The notes below the pieces were generated by a model. The model was not told the DNA's origin and did no database searches. It saw only the letters and a list, made by a program, of their open reading frames with translations. From positions 1 through 40,779 of the forward strand of contig CAILNN010000040.1 in assembly GCA_903835555.1 (NCBI GenBank): DNA of 40,779 nucleotides, given 5' to 3'. The position numbers and the translations under genes were made by a program. How positions within the stretch are numbered: the first letter of the stretch is position 1; the number at the start of each line of letters is the position of its first letter. The DNA comes from an uncultured Verrucomicrobiota bacterium. Its GTDB lineage: Bacteria > Verrucomicrobiota > Verrucomicrobiia > Limisphaerales > UBA9464. Positions 1 through 7,988 of the stretch are shown piece by piece.

Positions 1-95
1 ATCTCCTTCGTTCTTCGGGTCTTCATGTGCCCTTGTCTTTTCAGGAACTACGCCCCGGTACTTGACCGGCCTTCGGGGATGAAGATTGTCTCTCC

Positions 96-2147
96 ATGCG
101 ACTGTCTTCCATCCCCAAAATCATTCTCTCGAGCGTAATCCTCTTTTGGGGTGCGGCGGTGCGACCCACCGGGGCGGCTGAGCTGGAGCGGCCTCGCCCT
201 TCGTTTTTCGCCTTTCAAAACGGCCTCAACTTGCCGCCCGCTGAGCTGGCGTCGACGCTGAAGGAGATAGGCTTTGATGGTCTGAGCACCGATGGCTATG
301 ACGTCACGCCTCACCTCTCCGCCTTGGCGACAAACGGTATTCGCCTCTTCAATACCTACCTGGGAATGGACTTCGACTCCAGCCACCCAGCCTTGGGTGA
401 ACCGTTCAAAAAACTGGTTGATACCCTCCGTGGAACCGGGGCCGCCATCTGGCTCACGATTCCCAAGGTGTCCCGCGACGGCCAAGCATTCGCTTCCTCG
501 TCCCCGGAGGGAGATGACGTGGCTATGCTTCGCCTCAAGGAGTTGGCGGACTATGCGGAGCCGCGCGGGGTCCGTATCGCACTCTACCCCCACACTGGCT
601 GCTGGATCGAACGAATCGACGATGCCGTTCGCGTGAGTGACAAACTCGGTCGGTCCGGGGTGGGGGTGACTTTTAATCTTTGCCATTGGCTTAAGGTGGA
701 GGGCGATCGTGACCCCATCCCCGCCATACGTGCCGCCCTGCCACGGCTTTTCTTCGTCAGCATTAACGGTGCGGATAGGGGAGACACCCGGCACCTGGAT
801 TGGAAGCAATTGATCCAGCCGTTGGACCAGGGCACCTATGATGTCGGTCAACTCGTTCGACGGATTCGCGATCTCGGTTATATCGGCCCCTTTGGATTGC
901 AAGGCTATGGACTAACCGGTGACCCAAAACAAAATGCCCGCCACTCCATGGCGGCCTGGCTCAAAATGACTTCACCGGATTTACCAGAGAGCGAGGTCGA
1001 AACCATTCGTCGCCGAAGGTCGGCTCACGCGTCCGGCTCCGAAGCATTCTTTGGTGACCATTTTAATCCGACCCAAGCCAAAGACGTGGGAAATTGGATT
1101 GAAACAATCCGACAGCGGCACGGTGCCCCGGCGGTCGCTTGTGCGGTCATCCGGTCGAATCAATTGGTCGGCATCGGCTGTTCCGGCCTGCGGGTCTGGG
1201 ATCGGACCAACATCCCGGTGGCCTTGACCGATCGGTGGCATCATGGGTCCCTCACCAAATCTATGACCGCCACCCTCGCCGCCATGCTGGTGGCCGATGG
1301 CCGAATTCACTGGGACACCCGGTTAGCGGATGTCTTTCCGGATCAAGCGTCCAGGATGGATGCCGGCTGGAAAACCGTGACCTTGGAACAGCTTTGCTCG
1401 AATCGTAGTGGGGCACCGACAGAACTGAACGCCGACGGTATCTGGGAAAAACTCTGGAGCTTTCACGGGACACCCCGTGAAGCGCGCCGACGCCTGCTGG
1501 AACTGCTGACCGTCCGACCGCCCAAGCATGTTCCGGGGACAACCTTCGAATACTCCAACGCCGGGTTTTCGCTCGCCGGGGCCATGCTGGAGGAGACCAT
1601 GAACCAGTCGTGGGAGGAGTTAATCACAGAACGCCTCTTCCACCCGCTGAGGATGGACACAGCTGGCTTTGGCGCTCCAGCTTCTGAAGGAAATGCAGAC
1701 GCTCCGTGGGGGCACGTCTGGAAATCGGGGAAGCTGCAATCGATTCCGCCGGGACTGCAGGCGGACAACCCGTGGGCCATTTCCCCGGCGGGAAAGGTTC
1801 ACTGCTCGGTGCTCGATCTGGCCAGATATGCTCAATTCCATCTCGCCGGTGATCAAGGCGATACCCCCTGGCTGAAGCAAGAGGCCATCATCAAACTCCA
1901 CACACCGATACCCGGGCAAGAGTACGCCTTCGGATGGAACGTCGTTTCGCGTTCATGGGCGGGTGGAACAGCCTTGCAGCACACCGGGTCCAACACCCAA
2001 TGGTACAGCAACCTCTGGCTGGCACCTCGCCGACAATTCGCCGTCATTGCACTCACCAATGTGGGTGACGCCAACGGGGGCAATGAAGCGTTTAAAACGA
2101 CGGATGATATCGTGGCCAAGATGGTCCAAGAGTTTTTGCCGAAGTAA
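96..2147 (+). CDS. Secreted TIM-barrel sugar isomerase-like / serine beta-lactamase-like fusion protein
   Basis: A 683-residue protein with an N-terminal signal peptide (about residues 1-28, ending near GAA). Residues about 35-290 resemble the sugar phosphate isomerase/epimerase (xylose isomerase-like) TIM barrel, with segments such as ALYPHTG and GVTFNLCHW. Residues about 325-680 form a serine beta-lactamase/class C-like hydrolase: Ser385-Leu-Thr-Lys388 (SxxK), Tyr486-Ser-Asn (YxN) and His629-Thr-Gly (the KTG-box position). All three catalytic motifs are present, so the hydrolase half should be active, probably as an esterase or peptidase rather than a true beta-lactamase (inference). The barrel half may bind a sugar. 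It should act in the periplasm or at the cell surface. It stands alone, with the toxin-antitoxin pair 160 bp downstream. Fusion of these two folds is unusual. Confidence 0.85.
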   Translation: MRLSSIPKIILSSVILFWGAAVRPTGAAELERPRPSFFAFQNGLNLPPAELASTLKEIGFDGLSTDGYDVTPHLSALATNGIRLFNTYLGMDFDSSHPALGEPFKKLVDTLRGTGAAIWLTIPKVSRDGQAFASSSPEGDDVAMLRLKELADYAEPRGVRIALYPHTGCWIERIDDAVRVSDKLGRSGVGVTFNLCHWLKVEGDRDPIPAIRAALPRLFFVSINGADRGDTRHLDWKQLIQPLDQGTYDVGQLVRRIRDLGYIGPFGLQGYGLTGDPKQNARHSMAAWLKMTSPDLPESEVETIRRRRSAHASGSEAFFGDHFNPTQAKDVGNWIETIRQRHGAPAVACAVIRSNQLVGIGCSGLRVWDRTNIPVALTDRWHHGSLTKSMTATLAAMLVADGRIHWDTRLADVFPDQASRMDAGWKTVTLEQLCSNRSGAPTELNADGIWEKLWSFHGTPREARRRLLELLTVRPPKHVPGTTFEYSNAGFSLAGAMLEETMNQSWEELITERLFHPLRMDTAGFGAPASEGNADAPWGHVWKSGKLQSIPPGLQADNPWAISPAGKVHCSVLDLARYAQFHLAGDQGDTPWLKQEAIIKLHTPIPGQEYAFGWNVVSRSWAGGTALQHTGSNTQWYSNLWLAPRRQFAVIALTNVGDANGGNEAFKTTDDIVAKMVQEFLPK

Positions 2148-2309
2148 GGGCCGAGGACGTCGCAACGAAGTCCCTGCTTTTATTGGCGAGCAGACTCAGG
2201 CGCGCCCGTTGAATACTGTCGACCAGACTCGGGTTCCAAACGAGGGGCTTTACAGGGTTCCGAGGCGAATTAGACTGGTTGCCAATCGGTTTATTTGAGA
2301 CACTACGTT

Positions 2310-2573
2310 ATGGCGACCGTTCCGGCATTCGAAGCAAAGACCAGATTCGGTGAACTTCTCGACCGAGTCTTGGCGGGAGAAGAGATTATCATCACTCGCC
2401 ATGAGCGTCCGGTTGCCCGGCTCATAGCGGAAGGTGCCGGTAATCTCGCGGATATCCGTCGGGCCGGAGATGGGCTGGAGGCGTTGCAGCATGAAATCTC
2501 CTCTTTGAGCATGGGCGAAAAAGCTCCCTCTTGGGAAGATTTCAAATCAGCTGTTGAGGAAGGGCGAAGGTGA
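2310..2573 (+). CDS. Phd/YefM-type antitoxin
   Basis: An 87-residue protein starting at an ATG, with an in-frame TTG at 2295 as an alternative. The start MATVPAFEAKTRFGELLDRV followed by a GEEIIITRHERPVARL-like segment is the Phd/YefM DNA-binding fold: the N-terminal domain dimerises, binds the operon promoter and represses it. The C-terminal part, about residues 50-87, is charged and probably wraps the toxin. It overlaps the downstream PIN toxin gene by 4 bases, the standard arrangement for translationally coupled antitoxin-toxin pairs. It should neutralise the PIN RNase and autoregulate the operon. Confidence 0.88.
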   Translation: MATVPAFEAKTRFGELLDRVLAGEEIIITRHERPVARLIAEGAGNLADIRRAGDGLEALQHEISSLSMGEKAPSWEDFKSAVEEGRR

Positions 2574-2986
2574 GGGATCCTTTTGTGGCTGACGCGTCTG
2601 TTGGCATTGGGTGGATTCATCCAAGCCAAGCAAACGAACTCACCATGCGGATGCTGGAGGAGGCAAAAGGCGGTGCTCCCATCCACGTGCCTTCTCTTTG
2701 GCACCTCGAGATTTCGAATACGCTCCTGGTCTTCGTCCGCCGCAAATTGATGACCGATGCCCAGCGGTCGGTAGGACTGACGCTGCTATCCCAGCTCCGC
2801 ATCGTCCTTGATGATGAAACCAACCGTCTTGCCTTTTCGACCATATCCGAGTTGGCAGCGACACACGTACTCTCCGTCTACGATGCCGCTTATCTGGAAT
2901 TGTCGCGAAGAAAATCGCTACCGTTTGCAACTCGCGACGACGCTCTTGGAGCGGCTGCAAGGAAAGCTGGAATTAAGCTTCTTTAG
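2570..2986 (+). CDS. PIN-domain ribonuclease toxin (VapC-like)
   Basis: A 138-residue PIN domain starting at GTG within a GTGA overlap with the antitoxin stop. The expected acidic metal-binding residues are visible: Asp8 (VADAS), Glu47 (HLEISN), Asp105 (YDAAYLEL) and Asp123/Asp124 (TRDDAL). The length matches the VapC family, whose members cut tRNA or rRNA with Mg2+. Nothing looks broken, so the pair is probably functional. The gene converges with the BNR protein gene 41 bp downstream. Confidence 0.88.
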   Translation: MRDPFVADASVGIGWIHPSQANELTMRMLEEAKGGAPIHVPSLWHLEISNTLLVFVRRKLMTDAQRSVGLTLLSQLRIVLDDETNRLAFSTISELAATHVLSVYDAAYLELSRRKSLPFATRDDALGAAARKAGIKLL

Positions 2987-2992
2987 TGTCGT

Positions 2993-3015
2993 GGTTCCGC
3001 CACCATCGCGGAATC
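2993..3015. terminator. Possible bidirectional terminator hairpin
   Basis: A 6-bp perfect stem, TTCCGC (2995-3000) with GCGGAA (3008-3013), extendable by two weaker pairs, lies in the 41-bp gap between the convergent PIN toxin and BNR protein genes. There is no clear T-tract on either side, so a Rho-independent role is only suggested by position. Confidence 0.35.
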
Positions 3016-3027
3016 AGCGTGCCCATG

Positions 3028-4578
3028 TCAAGGCACCCGCACCTCCCGATAAAACCGATCGACAGTTCTCGAGAGGGAATTGTCCGTAAACGTGGCCACA
3101 CCATTGGTGGCAATGACCGTGCCCAACTCAACCGCTGACGACCACGAGGACAAAAGATTCGTCTTCATCTGAACCGCGAAAGGACGTCCAGTCGCTCCCT
3201 TCCACGACAAGGACAATCCCCGGTTAGTGGACGCGATGGTGGTAACCAGCGGCTGGTCCACGCTGACGAACCAGATGTCCTCCTCCCCATTAAATGTGGC
3301 CGAATAAGCGATGCAGGCGGCGTCATCCAATGAAATCAATTGAGTATAGTCACCGATTTTCTCCTGCGTCGGGTATCCAAGCGAATGATCGAATGGCAGG
3401 CTGATTGGACGATTGGTGGTCCAGGTTAATCCGCCGTCGGAGGAGGAAGTGTAATACAGCTCCGATAAGTGGTTATCCGCTACGCTGCGGGTGTCGTACC
3501 AGCAAGCATCGATGCGACCATTGGAGGCAACCCCCAATGCTCCAAACCAATGCCAAGCGGATTGCTTTGCCGAATCATTATTCAGCGCTATGGGATTACT
3601 CCAATTCGCCCCACCGTTGGTGCTCCGGGAAAACATCACGTCGGTCGGGTTTCCCGAAACGCGAACGACACTGCATAGGGCGTAAAGGTTTCCACGGGTT
3701 GGTCCCGTAGAACGGTCAGCGGCAATCCATGGCTGGCCCAAGAGGCCACCAGGATTGGGGCCGTCATCGGCGTCGATGCTGCCCCCCATATTGACTGAAG
3801 TTTTCAGGTCGAAAATCGGGGTGACCGCCCCATTTGTGGCGTTGCGAGAGCGTAAGAAGACAAATCCACCGTCACCCCAGCCGAATAGAACCAATTCTCC
3901 ATAGGGCCCAGTATCCACGGTACTCCAGTAGGGATAGTACGGCGTCCCGGGCAGGGTGATCGGATTCAGCCAACTGGAACCGCCATCACTGGATCGGCTG
4001 AAAAGCCGGGTGCCGTAATTGTTGGCGGCATCACTCCAGCATTGGTAAATATGGCCTCGCCCGGGGCTGGCGCTCTTATCAACGGTCATCCATGGCTTAT
4101 CTCCCCCAAAGGCACTGCCCACCTGTTGCCAGGTCGCCCCGCCATCCGGCGATTTCCAAATGTCGGAATGAAAATTGGGCGAGGTATCCAGGGTAGCGTA
4201 GTTGGCTTGAAGGCTGAGGTAGTAGAATTGGCCGTTGGCATCACTGGACAGGACCGGGTCGCTTCGAAAAACGTTGCTTTGCAAGGTTCCGCCAAACTGC
4301 CAAGTCAGCCCCCCGTTGGTGCTATAGCCGTAGCCGGCCTTGCGGAAATCGTTGGTTACGTGGTCAAATTGACGCCATCCCACCGCCATCCGAAGCGGGT
4401 TGGTTGGGTCGACACATAGCGACGGCTCATTGGCCGCGTCGTTCGGAATATTCCTCCCCGTGGAATCGACATTCACCTGATAACTGACCGGCATCGTTCC
4501 GACCTGGCCGACCGTGCTGATTCCACCCAGCAAAAGGGCGGCAAGAAAGACGAGCAAGCGATGGCAAAGAGGGGGCAT
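3028..4578 (-). CDS. Secreted BNR/Asp-box repeat protein (sialidase-like beta-propeller)
   Basis: About 516 residues from the ATG at 4578; an in-frame TTG at 4623 adds 15 residues but would bury the signal peptide, so the ATG is preferred. A hydrophobic signal (LLVFLAALLLGG) is followed by at least five Asp-box motifs of the form S-x-D/N-G-G-x-x-W (STNGGLTW, SPDGGATW, SSDGGSSW, STNGGANW, SSDGGLTW), the mark of sialidase-type beta-propellers. I cannot identify a full sialidase active site (arginine triad, Tyr, Glu), so glycan binding or hydrolysis is an inference. The C-terminus (DRFYREVRVP) resembles the FYRVRVP-type tail I associate with secreted verrucomicrobial proteins. Probably exported or surface-associated. 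Confidence 0.8.
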   Translation of the reverse strand: MPPLCHRLLVFLAALLLGGISTVGQVGTMPVSYQVNVDSTGRNIPNDAANEPSLCVDPTNPLRMAVGWRQFDHVTNDFRKAGYGYSTNGGLTWQFGGTLQSNVFRSDPVLSSDANGQFYYLSLQANYATLDTSPNFHSDIWKSPDGGATWQQVGSAFGGDKPWMTVDKSASPGRGHIYQCWSDAANNYGTRLFSRSSDGGSSWLNPITLPGTPYYPYWSTVDTGPYGELVLFGWGDGGFVFLRSRNATNGAVTPIFDLKTSVNMGGSIDADDGPNPGGLLGQPWIAADRSTGPTRGNLYALCSVVRVSGNPTDVMFSRSTNGGANWSNPIALNNDSAKQSAWHWFGALGVASNGRIDACWYDTRSVADNHLSELYYTSSSDGGLTWTTNRPISLPFDHSLGYPTQEKIGDYTQLISLDDAACIAYSATFNGEEDIWFVSVDQPLVTTIASTNRGLSLSWKGATGRPFAVQMKTNLLSSWSSAVELGTVIATNGVATFTDNSLSRTVDRFYREVRVP

Positions 4579-4739
4579 TAATCGACTGGTAAAATCCTTT
4601 ACCAAAACCCCGAAAAAGGTCAATTAAGATTCCAAAAGATCGGAGTCTGGCAGTAAACCCATTCCTTCGTCGAGAGAGTCAAGGGAGTGGTGATGGCCAT
4701 TAGCGCATCGCCCAAACTATCCATGGGTGATTATTGAAA

Positions 4740-5111
4740 TTAACCAGAAGGGGCGTTTCTATTTCCACCCGGTCTGGTTCTCGCCAACAGCTCCGCATGG
4801 GCCTCGCCCCATTCACACATGGCAGCTAAAATCGGTTGCAGGGTGCGCCCATACGGAGTCAGGGAATAGACTACTTTCGGAGGAACCTGTTCATGGACTG
4901 TCCTTAAAACGACCCCGTCTGCTTCCAACTCCCGGAGTGTCTGGGTCAACATTTTCTGCGTTGCCTCCGGTATACGGCGACGTAACTCGCTGAAACGCAG
5001 TTCCCCGTAGCTGAGGAAATAAAGCGTTAGCGGCTTCCAGCGGCGGCCCATCACGCGAATAGTAGAAGTTATCGGGCACGTTGCGGAAGTGTAGGGGATC
5101 GGCGTCGTCAC
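4740..5111 (-). CDS. HxlR-family transcriptional regulator
   Basis: A 123-residue winged-helix protein with a GTG start. The N-terminal CPITSTIRVMGRRWK segment and the central FSELRRRIPEATQKMLTQTL helix-turn-helix match the HxlR family, including the conserved N-terminal Cys (Cys12), which in relatives such as YodB and HypR senses quinones, diamide or aldehydes. The gene is divergent from the hydrolase/SDR/tautomerase/quinone-reductase operon starting at 5252, with a 140-bp shared control region. It very likely represses that operon and is relieved by an electrophile (inference from family and position). Confidence 0.9.
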   Translation of the reverse strand: MTTPIPYTSATCPITSTIRVMGRRWKPLTLYFLSYGELRFSELRRRIPEATQKMLTQTLRELEADGVVLRTVHEQVPPKVVYSLTPYGRTLQPILAAMCEWGEAHAELLARTRPGGNRNAPSG

Positions 5112-5251
5112 TATTTCATGGTATCTAAAAGGTGCCTACTAGACAGAAAAATACCGCCCCGTATTGTCAATTCTAGTCAGACTGAACCCAAAACGTGCAC
5201 TTAGGTTAAAGACCGCCCTTTTCAACCGAAATCACTGAACTAACACCATCC
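5112..5251. promoter_or_regulatory. Divergent control region with ACTAGA/TCTAGT inverted repeat
   Basis: The 140 bp between the HxlR gene and the divergent operon hold an inverted repeat, ACTAGA (5138-5143) and TCTAGT (5172-5177), flanking the AT-rich middle. Its position suits an operator for the HxlR regulator, which binds as a dimer. I cannot assign -35/-10 boxes with confidence. Confidence 0.4.
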
Positions 5252-6046
5252 ATGAGCATCTCGGCAACACAAGTCATCGAAGGCACCCACTCCATAGGCG
5301 GTGACACGCAGGCCTATTTCAAAACCGGTTCCGGCCCGGCAATCGTCGTCGTCCACGGCGTGGGCGGTCACAAAGAGGACTGGCGCCGCGTGGCTGAGGC
5401 CCTCGCGGATGACCATACAGTTTATGCGGTGGATATGCTCGGCTTCGGAGGTTCATCAAGGGATTGCAAGGACTTGCAGATATCCACCCAGGCTGCGGCG
5501 ATCCAGGCGCTATTGGCAAAAGACAGCATTGCCACCGCCAAACTCGTGGGAAATTCAGTCGGCGGTTGGGTAGCCGCAACATTCGCGGCGAACTACCCCG
5601 AAATGACGGAGAAACTTGTCATCATCGATCCCGCCGGTTTCGAGGCGATGTTTCAGGGTGAACCGCCGGTGAATCTCTTTCCCGACGACGTGGCGCAGAT
5701 GAAAAAGCTGCTGTCGTACGTGATTCATTCGGAATTCGCCCACACCGACGAGTTTGCCGCGCAAGCGTTTGCCGGATTTCAGGCGAGCGGCGAAAAATCG
5801 ATCGTCCCCGTTTTGTGGCCTGGTCTTTTCGGGTCCGCACGACTCGAAGCGATATTGCCCAAAGTGCAGGCACCGACCCTCGTCATCTGGGGCAAGGAGG
5901 ACAAGCTGTTTCCCGTGGCTCTCTGTCCGTACCTTACATCGCTCACGCCCGGTGCCAAAAGCGTGGTAATTGAGGATGCGAGCCATTTCCCGCATGTTGA
6001 CCAACCTGCGGCACTTATTCGGCAGTTGGATGGGTTTCTCGGTTGA
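5252..6046 (+). CDS. Alpha/beta hydrolase
   Basis: A 264-residue alpha/beta hydrolase, first gene of the operon divergent from hxlR. The oxyanion segment VVHGVGGHKEDW (His35-Gly36), the nucleophile elbow GNSVGG with Ser102, the acid Asp217 (WGKEDKLFP) and His245 (DASHFPH) make a complete catalytic triad. The closest recognisable group is the meta-cleavage-product hydrolase/haloalkane-like branch (BphD/XylF type), which cleaves C-C or ester bonds, but the substrate is not deducible. With a tautomerase and a muconolactone-isomerase-like domain in the same operon, an aromatic breakdown intermediate is a reasonable guess. Confidence 0.88.
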   Translation: MSISATQVIEGTHSIGGDTQAYFKTGSGPAIVVVHGVGGHKEDWRRVAEALADDHTVYAVDMLGFGGSSRDCKDLQISTQAAAIQALLAKDSIATAKLVGNSVGGWVAATFAANYPEMTEKLVIIDPAGFEAMFQGEPPVNLFPDDVAQMKKLLSYVIHSEFAHTDEFAAQAFAGFQASGEKSIVPVLWPGLFGSARLEAILPKVQAPTLVIWGKEDKLFPVALCPYLTSLTPGAKSVVIEDASHFPHVDQPAALIRQLDGFLG

Positions 6047-6068
6047 CGAAGCAAACCAGCGGAAAGCC

Positions 6069-6146
6069 ATGTCACAAGTAAAAATATTCGGCTTTCGCGG
6101 ACTGCCGGGAGACGAACATCAGCTGAATTACAAGGTCGAAGTTTAG
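6069..6146 (+). pseudogene. 25-codon ORF, possible tautomerase remnant
   Basis: A short ORF between the first hydrolase and the SDR gene, preceded by a weak GGAAAG. Its start (MSQVKIFGFRG) resembles the N-terminus of some tautomerase-superfamily proteins, but it stops after 25 codons and lacks the Pro-1 start of active 4-OT enzymes. It may be a decayed duplicate of the downstream tautomerase or a chance ORF. Confidence 0.25.
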
Positions 6147-6174
6147 TTCCGAATCCATTCTACTTAAGCGTACC

Positions 6175-6906
6175 ATGAGCGAACAACCCATCGCCCTCGT
6201 AACCGGGGCCAATCGCGGCCTCGGCTTTGAAGTCTGCCGCCAACTCGCTGCGAAAGGATACACCGTTTTTTTGAGCGGACGCGATCTGGCAAAAGCCGAA
6301 GCGTCAGCCACAGAAATAAACAAGAACGGCGGCACCGTGTTCGCCGTGGCTTTGGATACTGGCGGTGACGTTTCTGTCAAAGAAGCTGCCAACGCAATCC
6401 TGGAGAAATTTGGCCGACTGGATGTTTTGGTGAATAACGCAGGCGGAAACTTTGATACCCACAATCTGACCACCACGGTCTCGATGGAATACGTACGTGA
6501 GACTCTGGAGATGAATCTGATGGGGGCTTGGCGCGTGACCCAAGCGATGCTACCCCTCCTTCTCAAGAGCGCGCACGCCCGGATTGTCAATGTGTCGAGC
6601 GGTGCGGGTGCCTTCGAGAGCCCAATCGGCTTTGGCCTGCAAAAGATGGGGGGTGTTGCACCTGCCTACTCTGTTTCCAAAACCGCGCTCACCGCCTTGA
6701 CTGTGAAACTTGCCACGGAATTGAAGGATAGCGGCATTCTTATCAACGCTGTATGCCCTGGCTGGACGGCAACCTATCCAGGCGGTGAAGCACAAGGCGC
6801 GCGTCCGGTAGCCGACGGAGCCGCCAGCATCGTCTGGGCGGCCACACTCCCCGACGATGGTCCCAGCGGCGGGTTCTTTCGCGATGGGCAGCGGATTCCT
6901 TGGTGA
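6175..6906 (+). CDS. SDR-family NAD(P)-dependent oxidoreductase
   Basis: A 243-residue short-chain dehydrogenase/reductase. It shows the Rossmann cofactor motif TGANRGLG (residues 10-17), NNAG (87-90), the catalytic Ser near 141-142 (NVSSGAG), Tyr165 and Lys169 (YSVSK), and the PG motif at 195-196. The Ser-Tyr gap is about 10 residues longer than in the plainest SDRs, as in carbonyl-reductase-like members that reduce quinones and reactive carbonyls. Basic residues after the glycine motif (Arg14, Arg36) favour NADPH. It ends 18 bp before the tautomerase start, so the two are probably cotranscribed. Confidence 0.9.
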   Translation: MSEQPIALVTGANRGLGFEVCRQLAAKGYTVFLSGRDLAKAEASATEINKNGGTVFAVALDTGGDVSVKEAANAILEKFGRLDVLVNNAGGNFDTHNLTTTVSMEYVRETLEMNLMGAWRVTQAMLPLLLKSAHARIVNVSSGAGAFESPIGFGLQKMGGVAPAYSVSKTALTALTVKLATELKDSGILINAVCPGWTATYPGGEAQGARPVADGAASIVWAATLPDDGPSGGFFRDGQRIPW

Positions 6907-6923
6907 GCCGACTCCATGCTTTT

Positions 6924-7127
6924 ATGCCTTACGTCAACGTCCGCATCACCAAGGATGGGGTAACCGCAGAGCAAAAGGCTCAGATTGTTGCCGAGATCAC
7001 CGACACCTTGCGCCGGGTCCTGGACAAGAAACCGGAGCACACCCATATCATCATCGATGAAATCGAGCCGGAGAATTGGGGCTTTGCTGGAATGCTCACC
7101 ACTGAGTTTCGAAAGCAGTTGAATTAA
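6924..7127 (+). CDS. 4-oxalocrotonate tautomerase family protein
   Basis: A 67-residue tautomerase. The start was set at ATG 6924 so that Pro is the second codon (MPYVNVRITKDG); removal of Met exposes the catalytic Pro-1 used by 4-OT enzymes. An upstream in-frame start at 6900 would bury this proline and was rejected. The length and the HIIIDEIEPENWGFAG segment fit the 4-OT family, which ketonises enol intermediates of aromatic meta-cleavage. It sits between the SDR (18 bp upstream) and the second hydrolase (9 bp downstream), so it belongs to the same transcript. Confidence 0.92.
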   Translation: MPYVNVRITKDGVTAEQKAQIVAEITDTLRRVLDKKPEHTHIIIDEIEPENWGFAGMLTTEFRKQLN

Positions 7128-7136
7128 GAGTGAGCG

Positions 7137-7982
7137 ATGTTGGACTGGGGAAAGCAACAACTCCGACTGCAACCTGTTTCTAACTATAGAATCAGCTACC
7201 TGCGACTTGGAGATGGCGGCAATCAAGTCGTGCTGCTGATTCACGGCGGCGGCACCTGGCTTTATTCATTCCGCCACCTTTTCGCCCCCCTCGCGGAAGC
7301 TGGATTTACCGTTCTCGCCCTGGATATGCCAGGCCATGGATGGACGCGGACCAATCACGGTTTCCGCCCGAATTATTCCTTGGGAATGATGATCCGCGTT
7401 ATTTCCGAATTTCTTGATTCGCAGGGTGTTTCATCGCCAGTTCATTTCGTTGGCAACTCGTGGGGAGGTGGTTGGGCACTGCACTTCGCCCAGATGCATC
7501 CAAGGCGAGTCGCCAGCCTTTCGTTATTGGCCGCCAGCGGGTTTCGTCATCCGGAAGTCTGGCTTTACGAGAGCTTGCGGTATCCGATCGTCGGAGAACT
7601 GAGCACATGGCTCGTCAATCGACGGACGGCCCGAAGCTTTTACCGGTGCGCCTTTTTCAATACGGAATTGGTCAGTGAGCAGATGGTTGACGAGGCTTAT
7701 GCGCCGATTTCCAAGAATTGGGAGAATCGGCGCGCCCAATATCGATTGATGCGGAACCTCGATTGGCGCGAGACCGAGGCGCGGATGGGCCAAACCCAGA
7801 CGCCGACCTTGGTCTTGTGGGGGAAGCAGGACCGGCTTTGGCCCGTTTCGCTGGCGCATCGATTTGGCGACCGACTTCCCAATGTCCGGCTGGAATTATT
7901 TGATCGCTGCGGCCATTTGCCGCATGAAGAAATGCCGGAAACAACCCGCGATACCCTTCTTAAATTTTGGAGTAACCTATAA
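7137..7982 (+). CDS. Alpha/beta hydrolase
   Basis: A 281-residue alpha/beta hydrolase with HGGG (36-39, oxyanion hole), GNSWGG with nucleophile Ser108, Asp232 (WGKQDRLWP) and His260 (CGHLPHEE). It is clearly related to, but not a recent copy of, the hydrolase at 5252. The residues between about 130 and 215 form the lid that sets substrate choice. It starts 9 bp after the tautomerase stop and ends 6 bp before the quinone reductase, so it is in the operon core. Likely substrate: a ring-cleavage product or an ester (inference). Confidence 0.88.
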   Translation: MLDWGKQQLRLQPVSNYRISYLRLGDGGNQVVLLIHGGGTWLYSFRHLFAPLAEAGFTVLALDMPGHGWTRTNHGFRPNYSLGMMIRVISEFLDSQGVSSPVHFVGNSWGGGWALHFAQMHPRRVASLSLLAASGFRHPEVWLYESLRYPIVGELSTWLVNRRTARSFYRCAFFNTELVSEQMVDEAYAPISKNWENRRAQYRLMRNLDWRETEARMGQTQTPTLVLWGKQDRLWPVSLAHRFGDRLPNVRLELFDRCGHLPHEEMPETTRDTLLKFWSNL

Positions 7983-7988
7983 AAAGAC

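Noticed and set aside
48-902. Long minus-strand ORF (284 codons) opposite the first gene
   Set aside because: It is antisense to the TIM-barrel coding region, has no recognisable domain, and its composition is that of a shadow frame in GC-rich DNA.
5555-6070. Minus-strand ORF of 171 codons over the first hydrolase
   Set aside because: The plus-strand hydrolase has a full catalytic triad; the antisense ORF has no motif.
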